Both the position numbers and the translations under genes were made by a program. Shown one piece after another: positions 34,747 to 45,397 of a stretch of DNA of 64,000 bases; position 1 is the stretch's first letter, and every line of letters starts with the position of its first letter. Origin of the DNA: Parendozoicomonas sp. Alg238-R29. GTDB lineage: Bacteria > Pseudomonadota > Gammaproteobacteria > Pseudomonadales > Endozoicomonadaceae. The notes under the pieces are model-generated. The model had not been told where the DNA came from. It did no database searches and was given only the letters and a program-made list of their open reading frames with translations. The stretch is taken from NCBI RefSeq assembly GCF_947331445.1, contig NZ_CAMZOG010000005.1, positions 35,921-99,920 of the forward strand, written 5' to 3'.

Positions 34747-37016
34747 GTTCGTTGTCTGCAAAGTCTTCTGGTGTCGCGATGTTTCCCGAATTTAAAGAAT
34801 GTCGAGTTTTGATTGTCGGTTTGGGGTTGATTGGTGGTTCCCTTGCGGCAGCTCTCAAAAAGCGCCATGTTTGCCGGGAAATTATTGCCTGGGATAGAGA
34901 CCCTCAGTCACTGATTCTTGCGAAAGAGAAAGGCATAACCGATAGCTCGGCCGACTCTTTGGAGGCCGGCGTCGCTGCGGCTGATATTGTTGTTCTGGCT
35001 GTTCCTGTTCTGGCTATGGCTGAGATGGTGCGGGCAGTCGCTACTTTTAATCTGGCTGGAAAGGTTGTGACCGATGTTGGCAGCTGTAAGCAGGATGTTG
35101 TTGTGGCGGCCAGAGAATGTTTTGGTGATGCGCTGGCCGGTTTTGTCCCTGGGCACCCCATAGCCGGCTCAGAAAAAAGTGGAATTACAGCTGCCAAGGC
35201 TGACCTTTATGAGGCCCATAAGGTGATAGTGACACCTTTGCCTGAGAATGCTGTAGGTGCCAGTCGATTGGTGCGAAGCCTTTGGGAAAGTGTTGGCGCT
35301 TTAGTGTTGGAAATGGAGGTTGAGCACCATGATCAGGTTTTGGCCAGAACCAGTCACCTTCCCCATCTTCTGGCCTTTTCTCTGGTGGATACGTTAGCTG
35401 GAGATCGGGATAGTCAGGATATCTTTCGTTATGCTGCGGGCGGTTTTCGGGATTTTACTCGTATAGCGGCGAGTGATCCTACTATGTGGCATGACGTTTT
35501 TGTTGCAAATCGTGATGCCTTGCTTGAGGCTCTTGATGAATTTTCACAGGGCTTGCAGCATATGTATGCTGCGGTTGAGCAGGGTGACAGCCGGGCGATG
35601 ACGGGTATTATTACCCGTGCTAAATCGGCCCGGGAACATTTTACTCGCATGCTGGAAAGCCAGTCTTATCTGAAATCTATGAGCAGTCAGTCTTCTATTA
35701 CCTATGTTGCCCGTCCGGGCGGAACGGCGACCGGTACCCTGCGTGTACCGGGCGATAAATCCATTTCCCATCGATCCATTATGCTGGGTGCTCTGGCTGA
35801 TGGGAAAACCGAAGTGACCGGTTTTCTGGAGGGAGAGGATGCGTTGGCAACCCTTCAGGCTTTCCGAGATATGGGGGTTGTGATTGAAGGGCCGAGTGAT
35901 GGTCGTGTCACTATTTATGGTGTTGGTCTTCATGGGTTACAGGCACCACCTGGTCCTCTTTACCTGGGTAATGCCGGCACGGCTATGCGCCTGATGGCAG
36001 GTTTGATGGCTGCTCAGAAATTTGATGTTACTCTGACCGGTGATGAGTCTCTTTCCCGGCGCCCGATGAATCGTGTGGTTAACCCTCTGCGTGAGATGGG
36101 TGCCGAAATAGAAACCACGGAAGGTGGCAGACCACCACTGGTCATTCGTGGTGGGCATCAGTTGTCCGGCATAGATTACGATATGCCTATGGCTTCTGCT
36201 CAGGTAAAATCCTGCCTGCTTTTGGCGGGACTCTATGCTGACGGTGAAACTGTCGTTCAGGAGCCAGGTATTACCCGTGATCATACTGAGCGTATGTTGA
36301 GTGGCCTGGGTTATCAGGTTGCCAGTGATGGTGGGCGTGTTTCTGTGCAAGGTGGTGGTCGATTGACCAGTGCTGAGGTGATTGAGGTTCCATCGGATAT
36401 TTCCTCAGCAGCGTTCTTCCTGGTGGCAGGGTCTATTGCTAAAGATGCTGAGTTGCTTTTGAGTCATGTGGGTATTAATCCAACCCGTACCGGTGTGATT
36501 GACATTCTCCAATTGATGGGGGCGGATATCACTCTGGAAAACCAACGAGAAGTTGGAGGTGAGCCTGTAGCGGATATTCGAGTGCGTTCGGCACAGCTGA
36601 AAGGCATCGAAATTCCTGAAGAATTGGTGCCACTGGCTATTGACGAGTTCCCTGTGCTGTTTGTGGCTGCCTCCTGTGCTGAAGGGGATACCCTGCTGAA
36701 AGGTGCTGAGGAGCTTCGGGTAAAAGAAAGTGATCGTATTCAGTCTATGGCTGATGGATTAAATGCCCTTGGTATTAAAGCGGTTGCTCTACCTGATGGT
36801 ATGAAGGTTCCTGGGTGTACTGATCAGGGCGTATTTGCTGGTGGCACTGTTCATAGCCATGGTGATCACCGTATTGCCATGGCCTTTGCGGTTGCTTCCT
36901 TGCGGGCCCGCGATGATATACGAATTCTGGATTGCGCCAATGTGGCGACATCCTTCCCTAATTTTGTTGATCTGGCCCACTCTGTTGGGTTGAATTTGGT
37001 CGAAACGGAAAGCTAG
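34743..37016 (+). CDS. Fused prephenate dehydrogenase and EPSP synthase
   Basis: One 757-residue protein joins TyrA and AroA, a fusion known from Pseudomonas relatives. Residues about 15-300 are prephenate dehydrogenase, with the dinucleotide loop [14 protein letters not shown] and [11 protein letters not shown]. From about residue 320 is 3-phosphoshikimate 1-carboxyvinyltransferase: [33 protein letters not shown] and LRVKESDRI. Both domains look complete. The enzyme therefore makes chorismate precursor EPSP and 4-hydroxyphenylpyruvate. An ATG 36 bases in is an alternative start, but the coupled ATG at 34743 is preferred. The AroA domain is class I-like by these motifs, so probably glyphosate-sensitive. 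Confidence 0.96.
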   Translation: MSSLSAKSSGVAMFPEFKECRVLIVGLGLIGGSLAAALKKRHVCREIIAWDRDPQSLILAKEKGITDSSADSLEAGVAAADIVVLAVPVLAMAEMVRAVATFNLAGKVVTDVGSCKQDVVVAARECFGDALAGFVPGHPIAGSEKSGITAAKADLYEAHKVIVTPLPENAVGASRLVRSLWESVGALVLEMEVEHHDQVLARTSHLPHLLAFSLVDTLAGDRDSQDIFRYAAGGFRDFTRIAASDPTMWHDVFVANRDALLEALDEFSQGLQHMYAAVEQGDSRAMTGIITRAKSAREHFTRMLESQSYLKSMSSQSSITYVARPGGTATGTLRVPGDKSISHRSIMLGALADGKTEVTGFLEGEDALATLQAFRDMGVVIEGPSDGRVTIYGVGLHGLQAPPGPLYLGNAGTAMRLMAGLMAAQKFDVTLTGDESLSRRPMNRVVNPLREMGAEIETTEGGRPPLVIRGGHQLSGIDYDMPMASAQVKSCLLLAGLYADGETVVQEPGITRDHTERMLSGLGYQVASDGGRVSVQGGGRLTSAEVIEVPSDISSAAFFLVAGSIAKDAELLLSHVGINPTRTGVIDILQLMGADITLENQREVGGEPVADIRVRSAQLKGIEIPEELVPLAIDEFPVLFVAASCAEGDTLLKGAEELRVKESDRIQSMADGLNALGIKAVALPDGMKVPGCTDQGVFAGGTVHSHGDHRIAMAFAVASLRARDDIRILDCANVATSFPNFVDLAHSVGLNLVETES

Positions 37017-37023
37017 AAAGATT

Positions 37024-37716
37024 GTGATTGAGAATAATGCCCCGGTTGTCACTATTGATGGGCCGGGTGGTTCCGGGAAGGGAACTATAGCGGGTTTGCT
37101 GGCTCGGGAGTTGGGCTGGCATTTGCTGGATAGTGGAGCTCTTTATCGTCTGACAGCGTTAGCTGCTATTAATCATGGTGTTGCGCTGGATGATGAGGCT
37201 TCGCTGGAAGTTCTGGCTGCCCATCTTGATGTGCAGTTTCTTGCTGGCGATAACGAGGGTGGCGAGTCTGGCATTGTTCTGGAAGGCGAGCATGTTGAGT
37301 CTGCTATCCGCAATGAAGAGGTGGGTATCAGTGCCTCTAAGATTGCCGCGCTTCCAGCGGTTCGTGATGCGCTGATGTCCCGTCAGCAGGCTTTTGCCGA
37401 ATCTCCTGGCCTGATTGCTGATGGTAGGGATATGGGGACGGTGGTTTTCCCGGATGCTCTCGTAAAAATCTACCTGACCGCGGGTGCTGAAGAGCGAGCA
37501 AAGCGTCGCCATATGCAGTTGCAACAGCAAGGAGTGGATGTTAGCCTTGGTCGCCTTTTGGCCGATATCCATGCCCGTGATGAGCGGGATATGCATCGCG
37601 CTGTTGCCCCATTAAAGCCAGCTGATGATGCAATCGTGCTGGATAGCACTAAACTAACCATTCAGGAAGTGCTGGGGCGGGTGTTGGATGTGATGTGTGA
37701 GCGGGGCGTTATTTAA
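37024..37716 (+). CDS. cmk: Cytidylate kinase
   Basis: Cmk phosphorylates CMP and dCMP with ATP. The 230-residue protein has the Walker A-type loop [12 protein letters not shown], the CMP-binding [24 protein letters not shown] and the lid RAKRRHMQL. The start is GTG 37024, eight bases after the aroA stop, with gaaag just upstream. Its position just before rpsA is the common gammaproteobacterial arrangement. Confidence 0.96.
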   Translation: MIENNAPVVTIDGPGGSGKGTIAGLLARELGWHLLDSGALYRLTALAAINHGVALDDEASLEVLAAHLDVQFLAGDNEGGESGIVLEGEHVESAIRNEEVGISASKIAALPAVRDALMSRQQAFAESPGLIADGRDMGTVVFPDALVKIYLTAGAEERAKRRHMQLQQQGVDVSLGRLLADIHARDERDMHRAVAPLKPADDAIVLDSTKLTIQEVLGRVLDVMCERGVI

Positions 37717-38001
37717 CGCACTGAATGCGGCTCCAGCCCATAATGAATTTCGCTTCTTCCCGCTTGTGGGGGGAGGTTAACAGATTGCAGCCCTCCGGGG
37801 TTGTGAAGGTGGATCAGTAGTCTTGTTACGCAGAATTCTGTTTTATCTGTTGTAACGAAAGCCAGCGCTGGATTACTGGCCATAATATTTTTTGACCACG
37901 CAGGCTGGTGGCGTGGAGCAAATTGCAACATTACCATCCGATGCTTCTCTTTGTTTTGGAGCTCAATAGGATGCTCTTCTGTTGTATTTACAGGATTTAT
38001 A

Positions 38002-39684
38002 ATGACTGACAGCTTTGCCGAACTCTTTGAAGAGAGTCTGAAAGAAATTGAAATGAAGCCAGGTTCCATCATCGATGGTATCGTGGTTGATATCGATGGT
38101 GACTGGGTTATCGTTCACGCTGGCCTGAAGTCTGAGGGTGTTATCCCTGTAGACCAGTTCCGTGATGAAAACGGCGAAATCTCCGTTCAGATTGGCGACA
38201 CTGTACAGGTTGCTTTGGATGCAGTTGAAGACGGTTTCGGTGAAACCCGTCTGTCCCGTGAAAAGGCTAAGCGCGCTGAGTCCTGGAAAGGCCTTGAAGC
38301 AGCCTTCGCATCCGAAGAAATCGTTAAGGGTGTTATCAGTGGTAAGGTTAAGGGTGGTTTCACCGTTGACGTTAACACTATCCGTGCATTCCTGCCTGGT
38401 TCTCTGGTTGACGTTCGTCCAGTTCGCGATACCGCGCACCTGGAAGGAAAAGAGCTGGACTTTAAAGTAATTAAGCTGGATCAGAAGCGCAACAATGTTG
38501 TTGTTTCCCGTCGTGCAGTTCTGGAAGCTGAAAACTCCGCTGAGCGTGAGCAGCTGCTGGAATCTCTGCAGGAAGGTCTGGAAGTAAAGGGTATAGTTAA
38601 GAACCTGACCGATTACGGCGCGTTTGTAGATCTGGGTGGTGTTGACGGTCTGCTGCACATCACAGACATGGCTTGGAAGCGTATCAAGCATCCAAGTGAA
38701 ATCGTTAACGTTGGCGATGAAATCAACGTTAAGGTTCTGAAGTTTGACCGTGAGCGTAACCGTGTATCTCTGGGTCTGAAGCAGCTGGGTGAAGATCCAT
38801 GGGTTGCTATCAAGGCACGTTTCCCAGAAGGTTCCAAGGTAACTGGTCACGTAACCAACCTGACTGACTACGGCTGCTTTGTTGAGCTGGAAGAAGGCGT
38901 TGAAGGTCTGGTACACGTTTCCGAAATGGACTGGACCAACAAGAACATTCACCCATCCAAGGTTGTTAACCAGGGTGATGAAGTTGAAGTTATGGTTCTG
39001 GACATCGACGAAGAGCGTCGTCGTATTTCTCTGGGTGTTAAGCAGTGCAAGCAGAACCCATGGGAAGAGTTCGCGACTCTGAGCAGCAAGAGCGACGTTT
39101 TGAAGGGTACCATCAAGTCTATCACTGACTTCGGTATCTTCATTGGTCTGCCTGGCGGCATCGACGGTCTGGTTCACCTGTCCGACATCAGCTGGAACGA
39201 AACTGGCGAAGAAGCGGTACGCAACTACAAGAAGGGCGAGGAAGTCGAAGCTGTCATCCTGTCCATCGACGCAGAGCGTGAGCGTATCTCCCTGGGTATC
39301 AAGCAGCTGCAGAACGATCCTTTCGCCAACTATGTTGATGCTAACCAGAAAGGCATCATCGTTAAGGGCGTGATCAAGGAAGTAACCGCTAAGGCTGCTA
39401 CAGTGACTTTGGCTGACGAAGTTGAAGGTACTCTGAAAGCTTCCGAGATCAGCCGTGACCGCGTTGAAGACGCAACTACTCTGCTGAAGGCTGGTGAAGA
39501 GCTGGAAGCTAAGATTGTTAGCGTTGATCGTAAGAACCGCGTAATCAGCCTGTCTATCAAAGCGAAAGACGAAGCTGACGAAAAGGTTGCTATGAAAGAA
39601 CTGCGTAGCAAGAAGCAGGACGTTGAAGTTGGTGGTCCTACCACTATTGGTGACCTGATCAAGGCGCAGATGGAAAGCAAGTAA
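38002..39684 (+). CDS. rpsA: 30S ribosomal protein S1
   Basis: S1 holds mRNA on the 30S subunit. The 560-residue protein has six S1 OB-fold repeats, for example [38 protein letters not shown] and [20 protein letters not shown] place the start at ATG 38002 ([11 protein letters not shown]), with caggat upstream, as the family N-terminus demands; an open frame from 37951 adds 17 unrelated residues. Codon use is strongly biased, as expected for high expression. The 285-bp leader could hold autoregulatory structure, but I could not define it. A very strong hairpin terminator follows. Confidence 0.98.
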   Translation: MTDSFAELFEESLKEIEMKPGSIIDGIVVDIDGDWVIVHAGLKSEGVIPVDQFRDENGEISVQIGDTVQVALDAVEDGFGETRLSREKAKRAESWKGLEAAFASEEIVKGVISGKVKGGFTVDVNTIRAFLPGSLVDVRPVRDTAHLEGKELDFKVIKLDQKRNNVVVSRRAVLEAENSAEREQLLESLQEGLEVKGIVKNLTDYGAFVDLGGVDGLLHITDMAWKRIKHPSEIVNVGDEINVKVLKFDRERNRVSLGLKQLGEDPWVAIKARFPEGSKVTGHVTNLTDYGCFVELEEGVEGLVHVSEMDWTNKNIHPSKVVNQGDEVEVMVLDIDEERRRISLGVKQCKQNPWEEFATLSSKSDVLKGTIKSITDFGIFIGLPGGIDGLVHLSDISWNETGEEAVRNYKKGEEVEAVILSIDAERERISLGIKQLQNDPFANYVDANQKGIIVKGVIKEVTAKAATVTLADEVEGTLKASEISRDRVEDATTLLKAGEELEAKIVSVDRKNRVISLSIKAKDEADEKVAMKELRSKKQDVEVGGPTTIGDLIKAQMESK

Positions 39685-40002
39685 TTTATTGCTTCCGATT
39701 ATTACCTGTTTCGGCAGATAATAACTCCAAAAAAACCGCAAAGACAAAGCCGAATGGTTTTGTGTTTGCGGTTTTTTTGTTTGTTCTTTGTTATAGCTTT
39801 AAGGTGTTATCTGTGTATGGCTTGATTCCTGTTTCAGGATTAGCTAATTTGGGGTTGCTGTACTTGTAAGGCGCTGACAAGTAGAAAAATGCCAAGCGCA
39901 TCATGCGCATCATGATGTTGCGTTCTGGTATGGTTCAGTACAGCGGTAGGGGATATCCAAACAAGGGATGCTGTTTCTGCTCAGGCAGAAGGGGGATAAG
40001 CA
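39685..40002 (+). other. rpsA-ihfB intergenic region, 318 bp
   Basis: It holds the rpsA terminator, a tandem 9-bp repeat gcgcatcat at 39896-39904 and 39905-39913, and the ihfB ribosome-binding site (ggggga at about 39990-39995). The repeat is about 90 bp before the ihfB start and could sit in the ihfB promoter region. No ORF or RNA gene is seen. Confidence 0.6.
39729..39778 (+). terminator. rpsA terminator
   Basis: aaaaaaccgcaaa pairs with tttgcggtttttt, and inner arms acaaagcc and ggttttgt extend the stem. T runs lie on both sides, so it can terminate in both directions. Confidence 0.93.
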
Positions 40003-40314
40003 ATGACCCGGTCAGAATTGATTGAGCGAATGACAGAAAGACAAAGTCAGCTGGCAATAAAAGATGTTGAGCTGGCTGTAAAGTCGATTGTTGACGAGTT
40101 ATCTGGGGCCTTAGCTTCTGGCCAGCGTGTTGAGATTCGAGGTTTTGGCAGTTTTTCTCTGCATTTTCGTGCACCGCGTGTCGGTCGCAACCCCAAAACG
40201 GGAGATGCTGTAGATCTTTCCGGTAAATACGTCCCCCACTTCAAGCCAGGAAAAGAACTTCGAGAAAGAGTAAACGATTCTTTGCTGGCAGAAATGCGGC
40301 TCCGTAGCCGTTAA
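40003..40314 (+). CDS. ihfB: Integration host factor subunit beta
   Basis: IhfB pairs with IhfA to bend DNA at specific sites in recombination, replication and transcription. The 103-residue protein has the HU/IHF fold, with the DNA-binding arm [22 protein letters not shown] (here [13 protein letters not shown] then RAPRVGRNP) including the intercalating proline region. It ends LRSR after an acidic-to-basic tail. Length is close to the E. coli protein of 94 residues. The ribosome-binding site is gggggat, eight bases upstream. Confidence 0.97.
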   Translation: MTRSELIERMTERQSQLAIKDVELAVKSIVDELSGALASGQRVEIRGFGSFSLHFRAPRVGRNPKTGDAVDLSGKYVPHFKPGKELRERVNDSLLAEMRLRSR

Positions 40315-40376
40315 TTTTATTTTTCTGTTGTTTGGCTGGTTATTGGCGCTGGCCTTCTCACCTCTGGCTGATTTTC

Positions 40377-40700
40377 ATGTTGATCAGGCTTCAAAAAATT
40401 TTGCGTGCTCTCGGCTACCTGCTTACCACTGGCTTTTTTATCGTTGTTTTTGCAGGGTTAATGCTGGCCAACAAAGAGAGTCTTGTTGTTGGTTTCTGGA
40501 GTTGGTCCGCTCCTCCTTTATCTCTGTCTTCAATTCTTTTTTCCGCTTTTTTTCTCGGCTGTGCATTGGGGGTGGGGTTTTGCCTTTTCTCTGTTTTCCG
40601 TCTCACACTGGCCAATCAGAGCCTGCGGCGAAAATTGAAGCGCAGGGATGCTGAAATACAAAAATTGAGGGTAAGCGCGTTACGGGGGTTGTCTTCCTAA
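40377..40700 (+). CDS. lapA: Lipopolysaccharide assembly protein A (LapA)
   Basis: LapA is an inner-membrane partner of LapB that helps tune LPS synthesis through FtsH and LpxC. The 107-residue protein from ATG 40377 has two membrane spans (about residues 9-27 and 44-66) and a charged C-terminal helix, matching the LapA/DUF1049 pattern. No good ribosome-binding site precedes the ATG. An alternative TTG at 40332 would add residues not typical of the family, so translation may be coupled to ihfB. It ends directly before lapB (taaatg). Confidence 0.88.
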   Translation: MLIRLQKILRALGYLLTTGFFIVVFAGLMLANKESLVVGFWSWSAPPLSLSSILFSAFFLGCALGVGFCLFSVFRLTLANQSLRRKLKRRDAEIQKLRVSALRGLSS

Positions 40701-41876
40701 ATGGCTGACGTGGCGTTGCTGATTTTAATTTTTGTCTCTCTCGGTGTGGGGGTTCTGCTTGGTCGATATGAAAAATACCGTCGGAGTTCTACTGAAAGTG
40801 CTGACAGTCTTAGCAGTGAGTATTTTGTAGGCCTTAATTATCTTTTGAATGAGCAGACTGATGAAGCGATAGAGAGTTTTATTCGTGCGCTGGAGGTGAA
40901 TGGCGATACTGTTGAAACTTTTGTTGTGCTCGGTCGTCTGTTTCGCCAGCGTGGTCAGCTGGATAAAGCTATTCAGGCTCATCAGGATATTCTCGCCCGT
41001 CCGAGCCTGACACGTGAGCAGATGCTGGATGTGCAGCTAGAGTTGGCCAAGGATTATGTGACAGCAGGGCTTTTCGACAGGGCTGAAGCTTTGCTTGAAG
41101 ATATTGTTCGGCAGAGTTGGAGGGGGTGGAGAGAGAGCTTTAATACTCTTCTATTTGTTTATGAAACGGAAAAAGACTGGAAGAAATGTGTCCTGCTGGT
41201 TGGACGATTGAAGGGGCAGGCTTCTGATGACTATTCCTTTCGCCTCTCTCACTATTACTGTGAACTTGCAGAAATGGCAATTGATCATTCTGATGTTCTG
41301 GGTGCCAGAAAGTATTTGAAGTTGGCGGGGCATGGGCATCGTTCCAATGTCCGGGTTTCGCTTTTACTCGGACGGCTGGAAATGGCGGCTGGCAACTTTC
41401 GTGATGCTATTCGTGCCCTGGAGAAGATTGCAGAACAAGATAAAAGATATATCTCTGAAAGTATTCCTCAGCTTGAAGAGTCTTATTCTCATATTCGCTC
41501 GGCTCGAGGGTTAACATCCTATCTGGGGCGGTGCCTTCGTGATGCGCCATCATCTGCGGTTATTATGGCTTCAGCCCGGCTTGTTGCTTTGCAGCAGGGA
41601 GATAAGGAGGCTGGTCGCTTTGTGGCCGAACAGATTGTTAAGCGCCCCTCACTAAAAGGTTTGAATGCGCTGATTGATCTGCATTTACAGATGGCGGAAG
41701 GTCGTGCCAAGCAAAATCTGGCAATGTTAAGAGGATTGACAGGGCGACTGGAAAATTCCAAACCAGTACATCGCTGTGAACAGTGCGGTTTTGAAGGTAA
41801 GGAGCTGCATTGGAGTTGTCCGAAGTGCCATGAGTGGGGCACGATTAAACCAATCATGGGGCTTGAAGGTGAGTAA
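40701..41876 (+). CDS. lapB: Lipopolysaccharide assembly protein B (LapB/YciM)
   Basis: LapB anchors in the inner membrane and presents LpxC to FtsH, controlling LPS synthesis. The 391-residue protein has one N-terminal span (about residues 4-20), TPR-type helical repeats through about residue 340 and a C-terminal rubredoxin-like metal-binding motif, CEQCGFEG...CPKCHEWGT. Length agrees with the E. coli protein. It starts right after the lapA stop codon, with no bases between, so translation is coupled. A terminator lies 70 bp downstream. Confidence 0.95.
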   Translation: MADVALLILIFVSLGVGVLLGRYEKYRRSSTESADSLSSEYFVGLNYLLNEQTDEAIESFIRALEVNGDTVETFVVLGRLFRQRGQLDKAIQAHQDILARPSLTREQMLDVQLELAKDYVTAGLFDRAEALLEDIVRQSWRGWRESFNTLLFVYETEKDWKKCVLLVGRLKGQASDDYSFRLSHYYCELAEMAIDHSDVLGARKYLKLAGHGHRSNVRVSLLLGRLEMAAGNFRDAIRALEKIAEQDKRYISESIPQLEESYSHIRSARGLTSYLGRCLRDAPSSAVIMASARLVALQQGDKEAGRFVAEQIVKRPSLKGLNALIDLHLQMAEGRAKQNLAMLRGLTGRLENSKPVHRCEQCGFEGKELHWSCPKCHEWGTIKPIMGLEGE

Positions 41877-41947
41877 GTCGCCATTAAAGTTTTTTTGAAG
41901 GTGCGTTGTAGATATGATTTTTACTGGTGCATTCTTTATACTCAGTG

Positions 41948-41970
41948 GCCCCTGATGGGGCTATTTTTTT
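41948..41970 (+). terminator. lapB terminator
   Basis: gcccc (41948-41952) pairs with ggggc (41957-41961) around tgat, followed by a run of eight T with one leading a. It separates lapAB from pyrF. Confidence 0.85.
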
Positions 41971-41997
41971 TGAATGTAAATAAAAGGAAAGCTCAGC

Positions 41998-42690
41998 ATG
42001 GCCTGCTCAAGTCCGCTTATTATTGCGCTTGATTATCCAAATGCAGAACAGGCTCTGGATATGGCTGACCAACTTGACCCTGCACTTTGCAGAGTTAAGG
42101 TGGGTAAAGAATTATTTACTTCCGCAGGCCCCGCGATTGTTGAGGGTTTGCAGAAAAAGGGGTTTGAGGTTTTCCTGGATCTTAAGTTTCATGACATTCC
42201 CAATACTACAAGCAAAGCTGTGCAGGCTGCTGCGAGCCTTGGTGTATGGATGGTGAATGTTCATGCTTCAGGTGGGAGTCGTATGATGGAGGCTTGTCGC
42301 AATGTTGTGGATAAATCCAGTCATCAACCACTTCTGATTGCTGTCACTGTTCTTACCAGTATGGCGCCTGAAGATATGGCTGAGCTCGGTCTTCCTGAGC
42401 CTGAAAGGCAGGTTCTCAATCTTGCAGCCCTTTCTCAGCGCAGTGGGATGGATGGAGTTGTTTGCTCAGCTCAGGAGGCGTCTTTACTTAAGCGTGAGCT
42501 TGGTAAGGATTTTGCTTTGGTTACTCCAGGCATTCGACCTGCTGGTGATGCTCAGGGTGACCAGCGACGTATTGTTACTCCAGCACAGGCTGTGAGTAAT
42601 GGGAGTGACTACCTTGTGATTGGCCGCCCAGTCACGCAATCGGAGAATCCGGTTGCAAAATTAGAAGATATTATAACAACTCTGCAGTAA
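41998..42690 (+). CDS. pyrF: Orotidine 5'-phosphate decarboxylase
   Basis: PyrF decarboxylates OMP to UMP, the last step of pyrimidine synthesis. The 230-residue TIM-barrel protein has the catalytic [12 protein letters not shown] segment (Asp-Lys-x-x-Asp) and the C-terminal phosphate loop [13 protein letters not shown] ribosome-binding site aaaggaaag lies about 10 bases upstream. The order lapB-pyrF is shared with E. coli and Pseudomonas. rfaH follows 18 bp downstream, so the two may be co-transcribed. Confidence 0.96.
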   Translation: MACSSPLIIALDYPNAEQALDMADQLDPALCRVKVGKELFTSAGPAIVEGLQKKGFEVFLDLKFHDIPNTTSKAVQAAASLGVWMVNVHASGGSRMMEACRNVVDKSSHQPLLIAVTVLTSMAPEDMAELGLPEPERQVLNLAALSQRSGMDGVVCSAQEASLLKRELGKDFALVTPGIRPAGDAQGDQRRIVTPAQAVSNGSDYLVIGRPVTQSENPVAKLEDIITTLQ

Positions 42691-42708
42691 GGCAGTGGGT
42701 GATAACTT

Positions 42709-43200
42709 ATGGATGAGTGGTTTGTGGTAAAAACCCGTCCACGCCAAGAAGAGCGGGCGGTTGAGAATCTCGAAAATCAGGGTTTTGCGGCTTTTTGCCC
42801 TCATATGTTGCGTAAGCGAAAGCAGCCGGGGCGTGTGGAAGCCTGTAAAAGAGAACCGCTGTTTCCGGGGTATATCTTTTTGCTTGATGAGAGTCGTGTT
42901 GGTGGTCAGCGCTGGGATCGGGTTCGTTCTACTCGAGGGGTTTCTGGCTTTATCCGGTTTGGTGAAATGCATGCCCGCGTGTCGGACGAATTTGTAGAAG
43001 GCCTCCGGGATAACGAAAAAATCGGCAGTGTTGATGAGCTGTTTAAAATTGGTCAGCCGGTTATTTTTACTGAAGGTGCCTATAAAAATATTCCCGGTGT
43101 TTATCTGGCCAGGCGAGGGGATGATCGTTGCATTATTTTGATCAATATTCTCAACAGTGAACGCCGGGTTCATGCCAGTCTTGCGGATATCTCGGCCTGA
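42709..43200 (+). CDS. rfaH: Transcription antiterminator RfaH
   Basis: RfaH, a NusG paralogue, loads RNA polymerase at ops elements and lets it read through long operons such as those for LPS and capsule. The 163-residue protein has the NGN domain start WFVVKTRPRQEERAVENL, the LFPGYIFL segment of the beta-strand core, VSGFIRFGE and a C-terminal KOW-like part. It is encoded 18 bp after pyrF. I see no ops element in this window, so the regulated operons lie elsewhere. Confidence 0.93.
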   Translation: MDEWFVVKTRPRQEERAVENLENQGFAAFCPHMLRKRKQPGRVEACKREPLFPGYIFLLDESRVGGQRWDRVRSTRGVSGFIRFGEMHARVSDEFVEGLRDNEKIGSVDELFKIGQPVIFTEGAYKNIPGVYLARRGDDRCIILINILNSERRVHASLADISA

Positions 43201-43245
43201 TTGTTTACATCTCAGAACCTGCTCGTGATTTTTTTGTAGTGTTGC

Positions 43246-43270
43246 CGGTTCACGAGTCGATTGTGAACCG
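43246..43270. terminator. Hairpin between rfaH and uvrB
   Basis: cggttcac (43246-43253) pairs perfectly with gtgaaccg (43263-43270). The plus strand then reads acttttactg, and it lies between two convergent genes. It may terminate one or both. Confidence 0.6.
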
Positions 43271-43292
43271 ACTTTTACTGTTAAGCTGAAGG

Positions 43293-45317
43293 CTACAAAG
43301 TCTTCAGTTCATCTCTCAGTTTCATGATTTCATCCCGAGTGTGGGCAGCCTCTTCAAACTCGAGGTTGCGCGCATGGGTGTGCATTTTCTCTTCCAGACC
43401 CTTTATGAGTTTGGCAATATCCTGCGGTGAGTGAAGTTGTTGTTCGCTGGCTTTGTAGTTCGCCTTTTTCTCTGCGACTCTTTGTTTTTGCTTTCCTCGT
43501 CCTCCAGAAATAGCTCCTTCCAGAATGTCTGTCACGCTTTTGCTAACACCTTTTGGGGTGATATTGTGGGTTTTGTTAAACTCCACCTGTTTTGTACGAC
43601 GGCGTTCGGTTTCATCGATAGCGCGCTGCATAGAGCCGGTCATTCTGTCGGCGTACAAAATTGCCTTCCCGTTTAAATTTCGGGCAGCACGGCCAATGGT
43701 CTGAATCAGTGAGCGGTCGCTTCGCAGGAAGCCTTCTTTATCTGCATCAAGGATGGCGACCAGTGAAACTTCCGGCATGTCCAGACCTTCCCGCAAAAGG
43801 TTGATGCCGACAAGTACATCAAAGGCTCCTAGTCGTAAATCACGGATAATTTCTATACGTTCAACTGTGTCGATATCAGAATGAAGATAGCGAACCCTTA
43901 CACCGTTCTCTCCAAGGTATTCGGTAAGGTCTTCAGCCATACGTTTGGTTAAGGTGGTAACCAGGACGCGATCGCCACGGCTGGTTCGCTCATGGATTTC
44001 ACTGAGTAGGTCATCAACCTGTGTTGTGGCTGGTCTTATTTCAATATCTGGGTCTACAAGCCCGGTAGGGCGAACAACCTGCTCGACAACCTGATCCTGA
44101 TTATTGTTTTCATAGTTGCCTGGTGTCGCCGAAATGAAAATTGTCTGTGGTCGTTTGGTTTCCCATTCTTCAAACATCATTGGTCGATTGTCGAGAGCGG
44201 ATGGTAAGCGAAAACCGAAGTTGACCAGTGTTTCTTTTCTGGAACGGTCACCCTTGTACATGGCACCAATCTGTGGAGTGGTGACGTGAGACTCATCAAT
44301 TAAAAGCAGTGCGTCATCGGGGAGGTAATCGAACAAAGTTGGCGGTGGTTCGCCGGGGCCTCGACCAGAGAGATAGCGGGAGTAGTTTTCGATGCCAGTG
44401 CAGTAGCCAAGTTCCAGCATCATTTCAATATCAAAGCGGGTGCGTTGTTCGAGGCGCTGGGCTTCGACAAGTTTATCGTTATCTCGCAGAAACTTAAGGC
44501 GTTCCTCCAGTTCAACTTTAATTGACTCAATAGCGTCAAGAATGGTTTGTCTTGGGGTGACGTAATGAGATTTTGGAAAGATAGTTACCCGAGGCACTTT
44601 GCGAAGAACTTCACCGGTAAGGGGATCAAACCAGCTTATGTTTTCCAGTTCGTCGTCAAACAGCTCTAGTCTCACAGCTTCTTTTTCAGATTCGGCAGGA
44701 AATACATCGATAACATCCCCTCGCACTCTGTATGTGGCCCTTTGTAGTTCTACGTCGTTGCGGGTGTATTGCAATTCTGCCAGGCGGCGAAGAATGGCGC
44801 GATGATCAATGCGATCCCCTCTGGATAGATGCATCATCATCTTCAAATAAGATTCCGGGTCACCGAGTCCGTATATAGCTGACACTGTTGCTACAATTAT
44901 CGCGTCTTTACGCTCTAAGAGAGCTTTAGTGGCGGAGAGGCGCATTTGTTCAATGTGTTCATTAATAGACGCATCTTTTTCAATGAATGTATCCGAAGCG
45001 GGTACATAAGCTTCTGGCTGGTAGTAGTCGTAATAAGAAACGAAATACTCAACGGCGTTATTGGGGAAAAACTCTTTGAACTCGCCATAAAGTTGGGCGG
45101 CCAGTGTTTTATTCGGAGCCATGATCATGGCTGGGCGCTGCAGCTCAGCGATTACGTGGGCAGAAGTAAACGTTTTTCCCGAGCCTGTTACGCCTAATAG
45201 GGTTTGGCAGGCAAGGCCGTTTCTGGCACCGTTTACCAGTTGTTTGATGGCATTTGGCTGATCTCCGGCAGGTTTGAAGGGAGAAACAACCTTCAGAGGA
45301 GCTGAACTCTGGATCAT
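43293..45317 (-). CDS. uvrB: Excinuclease ABC subunit B
   Basis: UvrB is the damage-verifying helicase of nucleotide excision repair. The 674-residue protein has the Walker A loop [10 protein letters not shown], the beta-hairpin [16 protein letters not shown]-type DESHV, motif VI-like QTIGRAARN and a C-terminal UVR motif that binds UvrC. I choose ATG 45317, with agga six bases upstream, because it gives the expected N-terminus ([18 protein letters not shown]). A longer frame from 45449 would overlap the divergent aminotransferase gene. No other nucleotide excision gene is in the window. Confidence 0.97.
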   Translation of the reverse strand: MIQSSAPLKVVSPFKPAGDQPNAIKQLVNGARNGLACQTLLGVTGSGKTFTSAHVIAELQRPAMIMAPNKTLAAQLYGEFKEFFPNNAVEYFVSYYDYYQPEAYVPASDTFIEKDASINEHIEQMRLSATKALLERKDAIIVATVSAIYGLGDPESYLKMMMHLSRGDRIDHRAILRRLAELQYTRNDVELQRATYRVRGDVIDVFPAESEKEAVRLELFDDELENISWFDPLTGEVLRKVPRVTIFPKSHYVTPRQTILDAIESIKVELEERLKFLRDNDKLVEAQRLEQRTRFDIEMMLELGYCTGIENYSRYLSGRGPGEPPPTLFDYLPDDALLLIDESHVTTPQIGAMYKGDRSRKETLVNFGFRLPSALDNRPMMFEEWETKRPQTIFISATPGNYENNNQDQVVEQVVRPTGLVDPDIEIRPATTQVDDLLSEIHERTSRGDRVLVTTLTKRMAEDLTEYLGENGVRVRYLHSDIDTVERIEIIRDLRLGAFDVLVGINLLREGLDMPEVSLVAILDADKEGFLRSDRSLIQTIGRAARNLNGKAILYADRMTGSMQRAIDETERRRTKQVEFNKTHNITPKGVSKSVTDILEGAISGGRGKQKQRVAEKKANYKASEQQLHSPQDIAKLIKGLEEKMHTHARNLEFEEAAHTRDEIMKLRDELKTL

Positions 45318-45397
45318 CGGGTTCCTGCTGTCGACATGGTGGGTTATGATAACTCCAGTTTGCATGGGGTAGAGTGCGAAATAAAGAGGAGAGAGGT

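Noticed and set aside
37963..39747. 594-codon open frame antisense to rpsA
   Set aside because: It mirrors the highly biased codon use of rpsA, has no family character and no ribosome-binding site, and a known gene covers the other strand fully.
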